Origin: SPCO01 sp964579825
GTDB lineage: Bacteria; Chloroflexota; Limnocylindria; Limnocylindrales; CSP1-4
Direction: 5' to 3'
Length of the DNA stretch: 64,000 bases
Assembly: GCA_964579825.1 (NCBI GenBank)
Contig: CAZOHT010000001.1
Span: 1 to 64,000 of the forward strand
Shown: piece by piece, positions 17,328 through 24,770 of the stretch
How positions within the stretch are numbered: position 1 is the first letter of the stretch
Layout: the number at the start of each line of letters is the position of its first letter
Notes under the pieces: model-generated
What the model saw: only the letters and a program-made list of their open reading frames with translations
Database searches by the model: none
What the model was told of the DNA's origin: nothing
Translations under genes and position numbers: made by a program

Positions 17328-17825
17328 CTATCGCCGGTACGCGGCGTCCATGGCGCGGCTGGGCTCCGGCGGTGGCGGAGCCTGGTCGTTGAGTCGCTTG
17401 ACCCAGATGGGAGCCGGCGCGCCATCCGTCCCGGTCGCGGACGCGCCCGCCTGGCCCGGGCCGCGTCGTGCGCCGCCGTCGCCGCGCCGACGCTCGGGGT
17501 CGGTCCGGGCGGATCGCATCAGCGCCTCGAGATCGGGCGGTGGCGGAGTCGGCTCGACCGGCATGTCGTCGTCCTTGCGGCGACCGAGCAGAAGCAGGAC
17601 GAAGCCGGCGAGCCCGCAGGCGCCGAGGACGGCCAGCGCGCCGAGCGGTGAGTCCGTGGGGGTCGCGGCCGCGGCGCTCGGTGCCCACCCGGGACCCGGA
17701 CCGGCGACGGCGGCACGGTGGACCGAGGCGCTGGCGGGCCCCGCTGCGCCGAGCGCCAACGCGGCAGCGAGTCCGGACGGCCCGGCCAGGCGGGCGACGA
17801 TCCGTGGCTTGCGCGGCGATGGCAT
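17328..17825 (-). CDS. Small single-pass membrane protein, unknown function
   Basis: A 165-residue protein I do not recognise. It has a basic N-terminus with a hydrophobic signal-like segment ending in GPASASV (about residues 12-35), then one clear transmembrane helix, LGALAVLGACGLAGFVLLLLG (about 60-80), followed by a charged, Pro/Arg-rich cytoplasmic tail. It ends 19 bp before the AcnX large-subunit start and may be co-transcribed. Composition agrees with real coding sequence, but there is no conserved motif. Confidence 0.55.
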   Translation of the reverse strand: MPSPRKPRIVARLAGPSGLAAALALGAAGPASASVHRAAVAGPGPGWAPSAAAATPTDSPLGALAVLGACGLAGFVLLLLGRRKDDDMPVEPTPPPPDLEALMRSARTDPERRRGDGGARRGPGQAGASATGTDGAPAPIWVKRLNDQAPPPPEPSRAMDAAYRR

Positions 17826-18034
17826 CGGCAGATGGGCTCCCCGGTCGCATCGGTGACCCGCGATCGCGGTGCCATCCGATGCACCGGACTGTGCGCCAGA
17901 GGTCCCGGAAGGACCATGACGCGTTCGTCACCGAGGGTCCGGTTCACCCACGCACCACGATCCTCGCGGCCCGGTGCGCCGATGCACGTCCCGGTTCGGG
18001 GGAGGACCTTCGTACTACCGGGACACGGCCCGGT

Positions 18035-18805
18035 CTACCCGGACACCTCCCGGTCTTCCGCCGAGGTCGAGCCCCGCTCGAGCCGAGCTCGCATCAGTTC
18101 GGCTCCGTCTCGCTCGGACAGGCGGTAGTTCCAGCCGTCGTCGCCGCGCCAGGTGTCGCCTGACAGGTCGGCGCCCGGCTCCGCCGAGCGGGCGTACTCG
18201 AGCCTGACGACCCGCGGGACCGCGCCGACGTCGGCGCCGCCGCCGGCCGCCAGCACGCCCTCCTCCAGCCAGTCTGCGTAGACCGCGTTGTTGGCATGGT
18301 CCATCGGGTCCAGCTCCTGCGGTCGCACGGCGAAGTCGAGGCGGGTGGCCTCCGGCGGCGTCGGGTCCAGCGCCACGCGACCCAGCGGGAACGTGGCCTG
18401 CGGCGTCCCGAACGCCTGCTCGAACTCCGGCGGGATCCGCGTGGGACCCCGGGCGTCGAGCAGCACCCAGTCGACATGGGTCCAGGCCACGAGCGTCCCG
18501 TCACCGTCCACGAACTCGGTCCGCCGTCTCGCCCAGACGCGTCGCTCGCCGGTCACGAGCGTGGTGCCGGTAAGGGTCGTGCCGTGCGGGATCTGCCGAT
18601 CGACCGCGACGACCGCGGCCCGAGCGAGCCAGGCCAGGCCCCGTTCCGCGTACCAGGCGCGATCGAAGCCACGCTCGGCCGAGTGGAAGGAGGCGAGGTC
18701 CTGGGCGTAGCGCAACAGGCTCGACGTCCGCAGCAGACCGTCCGGCCCGGCCTCATCGAAGCGGACCCGGAACGGGACCGAGCACGTGTGCTGGACGGCG
18801 ACCAT
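18035..18805 (-). CDS. Acyl-ACP thioesterase-like hotdog protein
   Basis: A 256-residue protein with two hotdog domains, like bacterial FatA/FatB-type acyl-ACP thioesterases. The N-terminal domain starts TCSVPFRVRFDEAGPDGLLRTSSLLRYAQDLA; the second contains ELDPMDHANNAVYADWLEEG, close to the DxNxHxNN active-site region of plant enzymes. It would release fatty acids from ACP or CoA. ATG 18805 overlaps the upstream gene stop by ATGA, so it is the last gene of a three-gene coupled operon. Chain-length preference cannot be inferred. Confidence 0.8.
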   Translation of the reverse strand: MVAVQHTCSVPFRVRFDEAGPDGLLRTSSLLRYAQDLASFHSAERGFDRAWYAERGLAWLARAAVVAVDRQIPHGTTLTGTTLVTGERRVWARRRTEFVDGDGTLVAWTHVDWVLLDARGPTRIPPEFEQAFGTPQATFPLGRVALDPTPPEATRLDFAVRPQELDPMDHANNAVYADWLEEGVLAAGGGADVGAVPRVVRLEYARSAEPGADLSGDTWRGDDGWNYRLSERDGAELMRARLERGSTSAEDREVSG

Positions 18806-19470
18806 CAGCCCCGCCCAGCCAGACGGTCCAGCGACTCCAGGCTGATCAGGCCCGTCCCGGCGACAGGCGCGGTCTGGCGATCGAGGCGGACCTCGCACGA
18901 CAGCCTGGCATCGAAGACGACGAGGGCGACGCTCAGGCGCTCGTCCTCGTCGGCAGCGTGCGTTCGCGCGTCGTCGAGCTGGTGGAGCACGTCGGCGTTG
19001 ATCCCGCGCGCGCCCCACTTGCAGTCATACGCCTCGGCCGCGCCGTCGCGCTCCACGGTCACGTCGTACGGGTGGATCTCCGCACGGACGCCGTCGAACA
19101 GGATCCGACGCTCGCGTCGGACGTCGGCCGCCCCGACCCGAGCGGCGAGGAGGCGTTCGGTCAGCGCTTCCACGACGGCGCCGCGGAGCTGGTTCCGGAT
19201 CTCGTCGCCTCGGTCGGCGATGGCCAGGGCCGACTCGAGCAGGGCGTCGGCCTCGGCACGAGCTGGAGCGTCGGCCGCGAAGACCGTCGGGAACATCTCC
19301 CGCCAGCCGGCCGGGTCGAGCGACTGCCCGTTCATCACGGCCCGCGCCATGACCCGTTGGCCGTGGGTCGCGCCGGCCAGCAGCTCGGCGGTCCGGGCCA
19401 CGATCGGGTCGGCCTGGATCCCGGCATAGACGACCGTGCGAGCGTCCCTGGCCGCGTCCTGGAACCTCAT
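18805..19470 (-). CDS. Hypothetical protein with a PD-(D/E)XK-nuclease-like motif
   Basis: A 221-residue protein I do not recognise as a named family. Residues 98-152 show a helix with E102, then HPYDVTVE (D136) and AYDCKWG (D149-x-K151), the spacing of a PD-(D/E)XK restriction-endonuclease-like core: acidic residue, hairpin, then DxK. The remainder is helical and Ala/Arg-rich. It sits between a small helical gene and a thioesterase, with ATGA overlaps on both sides. A nuclease fold is my inference from motif spacing; a non-catalytic role is possible. Confidence 0.6.
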   Translation of the reverse strand: MRFQDAARDARTVVYAGIQADPIVARTAELLAGATHGQRVMARAVMNGQSLDPAGWREMFPTVFAADAPARAEADALLESALAIADRGDEIRNQLRGAVVEALTERLLAARVGAADVRRERRILFDGVRAEIHPYDVTVERDGAAEAYDCKWGARGINADVLHQLDDARTHAADEDERLSVALVVFDARLSCEVRLDRQTAPVAGTGLISLESLDRLAGRG

Positions 19471-19766
19471 GCCGTCTCGCCGATGGCCAGGAGGACGACC
19501 TGTGGGAACGTGGACAGCCAGTCGATGGCGCGATGTGGGTCCTCGATCAGGTCCACCTCGGCGATGGCCCGGTCGATCGCCGCCGCGGCCAGGCCCGCAG
19601 GCGCATCGCCGCGGGCCGCGTCGACCGCCTCGAGGCGTGCTCGCCAGGCGGCGCGGAGATCGGTGACATAGGTCCATTCGTCCTCGACGTCCTCGCCAAG
19701 GTCGCCAAGCCGGTCGTAGGCGTCGAGGGCTGAAGACAGCACGTCGTGGATCGTCGGGCCGGTCAT
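19467..19766 (-). CDS. Hypothetical 99-residue helical protein
   Basis: A small protein, mostly helical by composition (DVLSSALDAYDRLGDLGEDVEDEWTYVTDL), acidic at the N-terminus, with no named motif. It is the first gene of the three-gene operon that ends with the thioesterase and overlaps the next gene by four bases. The start at 19766 lacks a Shine-Dalgarno sequence, but TACGCT ends six bases upstream, which suggests a leaderless mRNA. Confidence 0.6.
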   Translation of the reverse strand: MTGPTIHDVLSSALDAYDRLGDLGEDVEDEWTYVTDLRAAWRARLEAVDAARGDAPAGLAAAAIDRAIAEVDLIEDPHRAIDWLSTFPQVVLLAIGETA

Positions 19767-19812
19767 GCCCGTAGCGTACGGGCTGGACGCTCAGGCGGCG
19801 GCGCCGCCTCGG

Positions 19813-20094
19813 TCAGGAGATGGCGGCCGAGCGCGGGCCGGACCGTCGGCCGCGGGATCGGAGCCCGCCGCGTGGTCTGGCCGGGTGGCCGGCGGCGGGA
19901 CGCGCGTGCCGAAGCAGGAGTCCCTCGAGTCGACGGCGCGCCTTCTCATCCCAGGCTCGCGAGTAGATCTGGGTCGCGGTGGAGCGCAAACGGGCGGCCT
20001 CCGGGCGATGGCCATCCGATTCCAGCTCCGCCACGCGATCCAGGATCGCGCGATACAGCGCGGGCAGTTCCTCGGCGAGAGAGTTCGGGTCCAT
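19813..20094 (-). CDS. Hypothetical small basic protein
   Basis: A predicted 93-residue protein. The first 60 residues (DPNSLAEELPALYRAILDRV and following) look like a folded helical domain. The last 30 are Arg/Pro/Gly-rich and probably disordered. GGGAGG sits immediately before ATG 20094, closer than usual for a ribosome site, so the start is uncertain. No motif or homolog is recognised; it could still be a spurious frame. Confidence 0.4.
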   Translation of the reverse strand: MDPNSLAEELPALYRAILDRVAELESDGHRPEAARLRSTATQIYSRAWDEKARRRLEGLLLRHARPAAGHPARPRGGLRSRGRRSGPRSAAIS

Positions 20095-20214
20095 CCTCCC
20101 GAGGATGGGGGACGTTCGTCGACGTGGGAATAGCCCACCCGTCCGGTCCTGCCTCGGCGATGGGATCAACGGCGACGCCGACCGGACGCGGCATCCGTCG
20201 CGGCGAACGGCGCC

Positions 20215-20514
20215 TCAATCCCCCCGATGGGCGCCTGAACGGATCCCGAATCCGGCGAAGGATTCGCCGTTCCACGGCCGTCGATCGAGCTCCAGCCGAT
20301 CCACGCGACCCGACGGTGGCCCCTCGCGCAACCGATCCACGAATGCGTCGAGGGCCGTCGCCGGACCGGTCGCCACGCAACGGACCGAGCCGTCCGGCTC
20401 GTTGGCGACCCAGCCGGTCAGTCCCAGCAGGCTGGCCTCGCGCTGGGCGTACCAGCGAAACCCCACCCCCTGGACGACCCCGTGCGCGACCGCCTCGAGG
20501 ACCTCGTCCATCAC
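20215..20514 (-). CDS. acyP: Acylphosphatase
   Basis: A 99-residue acylphosphatase, which hydrolyses acyl phosphates in the cytoplasm. The active-site motif VVQGVGFRWYAQREASLLGLTGWVAN carries the catalytic arginine (GFRW) and asparagine (WVAN), followed by DGSVRCVATG. The length is normal. Its ATG overlaps the holB stop by four bases, so it is translated together with the polymerase subunit gene. Confidence 0.92.
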   Translation of the reverse strand: MMDEVLEAVAHGVVQGVGFRWYAQREASLLGLTGWVANEPDGSVRCVATGPATALDAFVDRLREGPPSGRVDRLELDRRPWNGESFAGFGIRSGAHRGD

Positions 20515-21770
20515 GCCGCCCGGCGGCGAGGCCAGGCCAGGACGAGGGAATCGAGCACGAGCTCCGGGGCGACGTTGCCGGCCACGAGCTCCGCCGCGCG
20601 GGCGAGACGCCGCAGGAAGTCGGCGGGCGCATCGGGCGCGAGCCCGGCCGCGGCGGTCGCGAACTCCTCGAGCAGCTCGGGATCGCGGATGGAGCGCGAG
20701 CCGTCGGCCGCGACGAGCGCCAGGTCGCGCGAGACCTCCATCCAGACCTCGATGAGCGCCTCGGCGGCCCGGCGTCGGCGGGCGGCCGGTACCGCTCGGG
20801 TCGTGGGGTCGTCGTCGGCCGCGTCCTCCTGCCCCGGCTCGGCGTCGGCGAGGCCATCGGCGGTGGCGGATCGGCTGGGCACGCTCGCTGGCCGCGAGGC
20901 AGCGCGCGCCCGGCTCCGCCCGGGGATCATGGCGAGACCGGCGTCCGTGGCGGAACCCACATCCGCCTCGGCTTCGGTCGCGGCAGACGCCTCCAGCGCG
21001 TCGAGCAGGCCGACGGCCGTCGGGGTCGCCGCGCGGACGGCCGCCAGCCGAGCCGACGGCGAGGCGTCCAGCCAGTCGAGGAATCCGCGGGCCAGTTCAC
21101 CACGCGCCCGGACGGCGTCCTGGGAACGGGCGTAGGCGAGGGCCACACCCGGCCGGCCACCCGAGATCCGGGCGAGCCGGGCGGCCAGCGGGCGGTCGGC
21201 GATCCCGTGCTCGAGCAGGATGGCCTCGACATCGCGAGCGTCGACGCCTCCCAGTCGCAACCGCGCGCAACGGGAGCGCACCGTCGGCAGGAGTCGATCC
21301 TCGTCGTCGGCGCACAGGATGATGGTCACGCGGGCCGGCGGCTCCTCGAGCGTCTTGAGCAGGGCCGCCTGGGCGTCCTCGTTCATCCGATGAGCCGCGG
21401 CGATGACCGCGACGCGTGCGCCACCCTCCATCGGCATCATCGCCAGCTCCTCGGCCAGGTCGCGGACGCCCCGCGACTTGGCGTCGCGCCCGCCGATGAC
21501 GATCTGGCCCCCGGCTCCCTCCGGTCCGAGCCGGTGCAGATCCGGATGACCGCCGTGCGCGACCATCCGGCAGCCGCGGCAGGCCCGGCACGGACGATCG
21601 GTCGGATCGGGAGCCGTGCACAGCAGGCCGGCCGCGAGATCGAGCGCCAGTGTCGTCTTCCCGACCCCGGCCGGACCGGACAGCAGGACGGCGTGGGGCG
21701 CCGGGCCGCGGACCATGGCACCGACGGCCGCGAGGGCCGCCGCATGGCCTCGAGTCCGGGCCCGATCCAT
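20511..21770 (-). CDS. holB: DNA polymerase III delta' subunit
   Basis: A 419-residue clamp-loader ATPase-like subunit. It has the Walker A segment LLSGPAGVGKTTLALDLAAGLL, the zinc module with CxxCxxC (CRACRGC) plus an earlier cysteine, and the MNEDAQAALLKTLEEPP segment with the conserved KTLEEPP. RSRCARL corresponds to the arginine-finger (SRC) motif. The linker from about residue 260 to 330 is Ala/Asp-rich and longer than usual. It is the first gene of the pair holB-acyP and ends four bases inside acyP. Confidence 0.92.
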   Translation of the reverse strand: MDRARTRGHAAALAAVGAMVRGPAPHAVLLSGPAGVGKTTLALDLAAGLLCTAPDPTDRPCRACRGCRMVAHGGHPDLHRLGPEGAGGQIVIGGRDAKSRGVRDLAEELAMMPMEGGARVAVIAAAHRMNEDAQAALLKTLEEPPARVTIILCADDEDRLLPTVRSRCARLRLGGVDARDVEAILLEHGIADRPLAARLARISGGRPGVALAYARSQDAVRARGELARGFLDWLDASPSARLAAVRAATPTAVGLLDALEASAATEAEADVGSATDAGLAMIPGRSRARAASRPASVPSRSATADGLADAEPGQEDAADDDPTTRAVPAARRRRAAEALIEVWMEVSRDLALVAADGSRSIRDPELLEEFATAAAGLAPDAPADFLRRLARAAELVAGNVAPELVLDSLVLAWPRRRAA

Positions 21771-21830
21771 GTCCGTCAGGCGGGGTCGGACTCGGCCGGC
21801 TTGCGCGTGGACGCTCGCTTCGGCTTGGCC

Positions 21831-21930
21831 NNNNNNNNNNNNNNNNNNNNNNNNNNNNNNNNNNNNNNNNNNNNNNNNNNNNNNNNNNNNNNNNNNNNNN
21901 NNNNNNNNNNNNNNNNNNNNNNNNNNNNNN
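21831..21930. other. Assembly gap (100 N) flanked by identical 55-base ends
   Basis: Exactly 100 N, the conventional filler for a gap of unknown size. The 55 bases before it (21776-21830) are identical to the 55 bases after it (21931-21985), including the stop codon of the NYN gene. Two contig ends sharing exactly one k-mer-length overlap were probably joined without merging. The real sequence is either continuous there (one 55-base copy) or contains more of the tail repeats. Confidence 0.9.
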
Positions 21931-23865
21931 TCAGGCGGGGTCGGACTCGGCCGGCTTGCGCGTGGACGCTCGCTTCGGCTTGGCCGGGGCGGCGTCGGTC
22001 GACCCGGCCGACTCGGCCGACTCGGCGGCCGATGCCTTCGCGGCGGCCGGCTTGCGCGTGGACGCTCGCTTCGGCTTGGCCTCGGGGACGTCCGCGTCCG
22101 ATGCCGTGGCCTCGGTCGAACCGACGGCCGACGCCTTCGCGCTGGCCGGCTTCCGCGTGGACGCCCGCTTCGGCTTGGCCGGGGCGTCCTCTGTGGCGCC
22201 CTCGGTCGACTCGGCCGACTCGGCGGCCGATGCCGTCGCGGCGGCCGGCTTGCGCGTGGACGCTCGCTTCGGCTTGGCCTCGGGGACGTCCGCGTCCGAT
22301 GCCGTGGCCTCGGTCGGACCCGTTTCGCTCACGCGGGACGTCGTCCCGGTGGCGAGCGGGGCGGCCTTGGGAGACTGGGCGAGCTGGGCCCGGAGCTGCT
22401 CTTCGAGCTCCGGCGGGACCTCGGACCACTCCCCGGAGCCACGCGACGGGGCGGGCGCCTGGTCCCGGCGACCGAAGTTCCCGCCGGCCGTTCGCTGGGC
22501 CTGGTCGTGAGCCGGGGTGGAACGGGCGCTGACGTCCGGGTAGCGGTTGATCCCGCCCGAGCGACCGCCGCCGTACCGCTCGCGCTCGATGGCCGACCGG
22601 TAGGCGGATCGTCCGCCACGGGCGCCACCGCCGCCGCCGCCGGACCGGCCGGCACCGCGTCGCTGTTCCGCGATGAGGTACTCGGGGATCTCCGGCTCGT
22701 CGAAGTCCTCGTCGTCGGTGACCGGGGCGCGCCCCGCTCCGGCCGAGGCCGGCGTCCCGATCTGCGAGTCCCACACGGACCCGAAGGGGTTCGTCCGCGG
22801 GGCCCGCGGAGCCACGGTGGCGGCCGCTTCATCCTCGGCCTGCTCGGCCTCGATGTCGGCGACCAGGTCCGCCTCGGCCGGCCGGGCCTCCGCATCGCGG
22901 CCCGTCATGTCGCCATCGACGCCGTCAGCTCGGCCGCGACCGCGACCGCGACCGCGACCGCCTCGTCGGCGTCGGCGGCGCTGGCCGTCCTCGCCTTCGG
23001 TCTCGACGTCGCGTGCGGCCCCGTTCGACGACGTCCGCTCGGCGACATCGCCGGCGGCATCCTCGAGATCGTCCAGGGTGAACACCTCGGCCGCGGCCAG
23101 ATCGGCCTCGGTCAGCGATCCAGGCAGCCGCGCCAGCTTCTCCCCGGGGAGGGCGACCACACCGGCCGCTCCCGAGGCCGCGACGGCGTCGCCGCCACCG
23201 CTCCGGGTCCGGCCACGTGAACGCGTCGATGCGGTCGCCGCAACCGGCTCGGCCTCGCCCGATCGCCCGCGACCACGGCCGCGGCCCCGACCCCGACCGG
23301 CACCGGTCCCGTCCGTCTGCTTGTCCGGCACCTCGGTCATCGACAGGTCCTCGCCGTCGTCGGAGACGCGGCGTCCCGACCTCGAGCCCTTCTCGACCCG
23401 GGCCAGCTGGACGATGTCGGTGAACAGGTCCGCCACCTCGATGAGGTCCGAGCTGGTGTTCCCGCGGAAGCTGATGACCTCGACGCGGACGCCCTGCTCC
23501 TGGACCGCCCGGATCGCCGGGGCGAAGTCGCCGTCGCCCGACACGACGATGGCGATGTCCAGGTTCCTGGCCGTCTTCATCATGTCGACGACAAGCTCGA
23601 TGTCCAGGTTCGCCTTGACCTTGCCGTCGCCGTACTTGCGGATGTCCTTGCTGACCACCTTGTAGTTGCTGCGCCGCAGGAAGTCATGGAAGTTGCGCTG
23701 GTTCTCGTTGTCCGGATCGAGACCGGTATAGGCGTACGCGCGCACGAGGTCTCGTCCGGCGGTGGCCGATTTGAGCAGCGTGACGTAGTCGATGTCGACG
23801 CCGGCGGCCTTGGCCGCATAGAAGATGTTCGCCACGTCCACGAAGACGGCGACGTTCTTGCCCAC
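21931..23865 (-). CDS. NYN-domain (LabA/DUF88) protein with RG-rich tracts and Lys-rich tail repeats
   Basis: A 644-residue protein. Residues 1-155 are a NYN/PIN-like ribonuclease domain: VFVDVANIFY (D10, N13), LDIELVVDMM (D88, D94) and VVSGDGDFAPAI (D111, D113) supply the acidic metal site. The next ~390 residues are low-complexity, with GRGRGRGRGRGR (about 195), RRRRRRGGRGRGRG (about 295) and a GGGGGGARGGR patch (about 415), like RNA-binding RG/RGG tracts. The tail has four KPKRASTRKPA repeats separated by Ala/Ser/Glu spacers. Start: GTG 23865, with AAGGAG five bases upstream. Likely an RNA-processing enzyme with a disordered nucleic-acid-binding tail. The 3' end adjoins the assembly gap, so its exact C-terminus and repeat number are uncertain. 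Confidence 0.8.
   Translation of the reverse strand: MGKNVAVFVDVANIFYAAKAAGVDIDYVTLLKSATAGRDLVRAYAYTGLDPDNENQRNFHDFLRRSNYKVVSKDIRKYGDGKVKANLDIELVVDMMKTARNLDIAIVVSGDGDFAPAIRAVQEQGVRVEVISFRGNTSSDLIEVADLFTDIVQLARVEKGSRSGRRVSDDGEDLSMTEVPDKQTDGTGAGRGRGRGRGRGRSGEAEPVAATASTRSRGRTRSGGGDAVAASGAAGVVALPGEKLARLPGSLTEADLAAAEVFTLDDLEDAAGDVAERTSSNGAARDVETEGEDGQRRRRRRGGRGRGRGRGRADGVDGDMTGRDAEARPAEADLVADIEAEQAEDEAAATVAPRAPRTNPFGSVWDSQIGTPASAGAGRAPVTDDEDFDEPEIPEYLIAEQRRGAGRSGGGGGGARGGRSAYRSAIERERYGGGRSGGINRYPDVSARSTPAHDQAQRTAGGNFGRRDQAPAPSRGSGEWSEVPPELEEQLRAQLAQSPKAAPLATGTTSRVSETGPTEATASDADVPEAKPKRASTRKPAAATASAAESAESTEGATEDAPAKPKRASTRKPASAKASAVGSTEATASDADVPEAKPKRASTRKPAAAKASAAESAESAGSTDAAPAKPKRASTRKPAESDPA
21949..22281 (-). 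repeat. Intragenic tandem repeats encoding KPKRASTRKPA units
   Basis: Four near-identical ~35-base blocks begin at about 21949, 22045, 22143 and 22242, and a fifth copy is left of the gap. Pairs of blocks plus their spacers form a longer repeat of about 195-197 bp: block 1 matches block 3, and block 2 matches block 4. Bases 22081-22115 and 22279-22313 (ADVPEA spacer) are nearly identical. Such near-exact repeats explain why short-read assembly failed here and suggest recent expansion. Confidence 0.85.
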
Positions 23866-23927
23866 TGGTACTCCTTGGGTCTAGGGGGTCCGTCCGACCG
23901 GCGCGATCACGCTGCTCGGCTGGGCGG

Positions 23928-24395
23928 TCATGAGGGGCGACGCGCGGCGGCTCCCGCCGCGGTCACGGTTCGTTGGAGGCGAGGTCCGGCCAGGCCGAAC
24001 CCGAGGCGCTCGAGTCGTGTCCGCTCCATCGGATCGTCCGGCTGGACCGTCTCGACGACGGAGCAGCCCTTGTTGCTGGCCGATCGAAGCAGCTCCTCGA
24101 CGAGGGCTTCGGTGACGCGGTCCGCATCGTGCCCGGGATCGACGACCAGCAGGTCGATGGTCCCGACATAGCCGCCGGCGATGACCGACGGCCGAAGGGC
24201 GAGGACCGCCCCTCCCACGACGTGTCGCTGCGTCTCGGCGACGACGACACTCGCCTGCGGCAGGTACACGAGCTGGCGAAGGAGGTCCGCAGCATCGAGC
24301 GCGCTCTCGCCACGTCGCACCCGACCGCCTTCGTCGCGCAGGGCGACGATGCGGTCGATGTCCGTGACACGGGCTGCTCGGACCAGGTATTCCAC
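23928..24395 (-). CDS. GNAT-family acetyltransferase-like protein
   Basis: About 155 residues with a GNAT fold. VEYLVRAARVTDIDRIVAL is the first strand-helix, VGTIDLLVVDPGHDADRVTEALVEELL the acetyl-CoA-binding region, and CSVVETVQPDDPMERTRLERLGF the end. The pyrophosphate loop is degenerate (HDADRVTEAL in place of Q/RxxGxG/A), so acetyl-CoA binding may be altered. The GTG at 24395 is chosen because the conserved fold begins immediately after it; no good ribosome site is seen, and earlier in-frame starts exist. It lies 62 bp downstream of the NYN gene on the same strand's upstream side. Confidence 0.6.
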   Translation of the reverse strand: MEYLVRAARVTDIDRIVALRDEGGRVRRGESALDAADLLRQLVYLPQASVVVAETQRHVVGGAVLALRPSVIAGGYVGTIDLLVVDPGHDADRVTEALVEELLRSASNKGCSVVETVQPDDPMERTRLERLGFGLAGPRLQRTVTAAGAAARRPS

Positions 24396-24540
24396 GCCGA
24401 TCGGGTCGTACCTCGCAGGGCTGGCGCTCCGGACTCCCTCGACCGGGTTCGGTCGAGGCCGATCGAGGCCCGCGGTCCCTTCGTCGGCGGCGAGCGATGT
24501 GACGCTCGCGACGCGCTGACGGGTGCGGCCATCGACTCTG

Positions 24541-24568
24541 TTGCAATCGGATCGCCGGTGGGTAATAT
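24541..24568 (+). promoter_or_regulatory. Near-consensus sigma-70-type promoter for the liv operon
   Basis: TTGCAA at 24541-24546 and TAATAT at 24563-24568 are separated by 16 bp, close to TTGACA-17-TATAAT, and form one of the few AT-rich patches in the region. Transcription would begin near 24575, leaving a leader of about 195 bases before the substrate-binding protein gene. Assignment is by consensus match only. Confidence 0.6.
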
Positions 24569-24574
24569 ACGGCA

Positions 24575-24770
24575 TCGCTTCGGCGACCATCTGCGCGCCG
24601 CCCGCCATGGACCTCGTGACACCACCCGTCACGCACCATCCGCACCGTGATCGTCGACTCCGGAGGGGAGACGACCGAACCGGGCGGACGGGCGTCGGGT
24701 GGCTGACCGAGTCACCGTGTCCGGTCCGGGGCCGGATGGATTCGACCGGTGATCTTTGGAGGAGTATCGG
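24575..24770 (+). promoter_or_regulatory. Long structured 5' leader of the liv operon
   Basis: No gene fits here. Inverted repeats are visible: CGTGAC (24615-24620) with GTCACG (24628-24633), and CACCG (24713-24717) with CGGTG (24747-24751) enclosing TCCGG/CCGGA (24720-24724/24732-24736). The last structure ends just before the TGGAGGAG ribosome site at 24757-24764. Known riboswitch classes are not recognised; leader control or simple mRNA stabilisation is possible. Confidence 0.4.

Noticed and set aside
19791..20138. 115-residue minus-strand frame alternative at the small basic gene
   Set aside because: Overlaps the 19813-20094 candidate in another frame and has a Pro/Arg-rich, domain-free translation.
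22920..22960. Possible simple-sequence CGACCG repeat as a non-coding satellite
   Set aside because: It is in frame inside the NYN gene and encodes the Arg-Gly tract, so it is explained as coding sequence.
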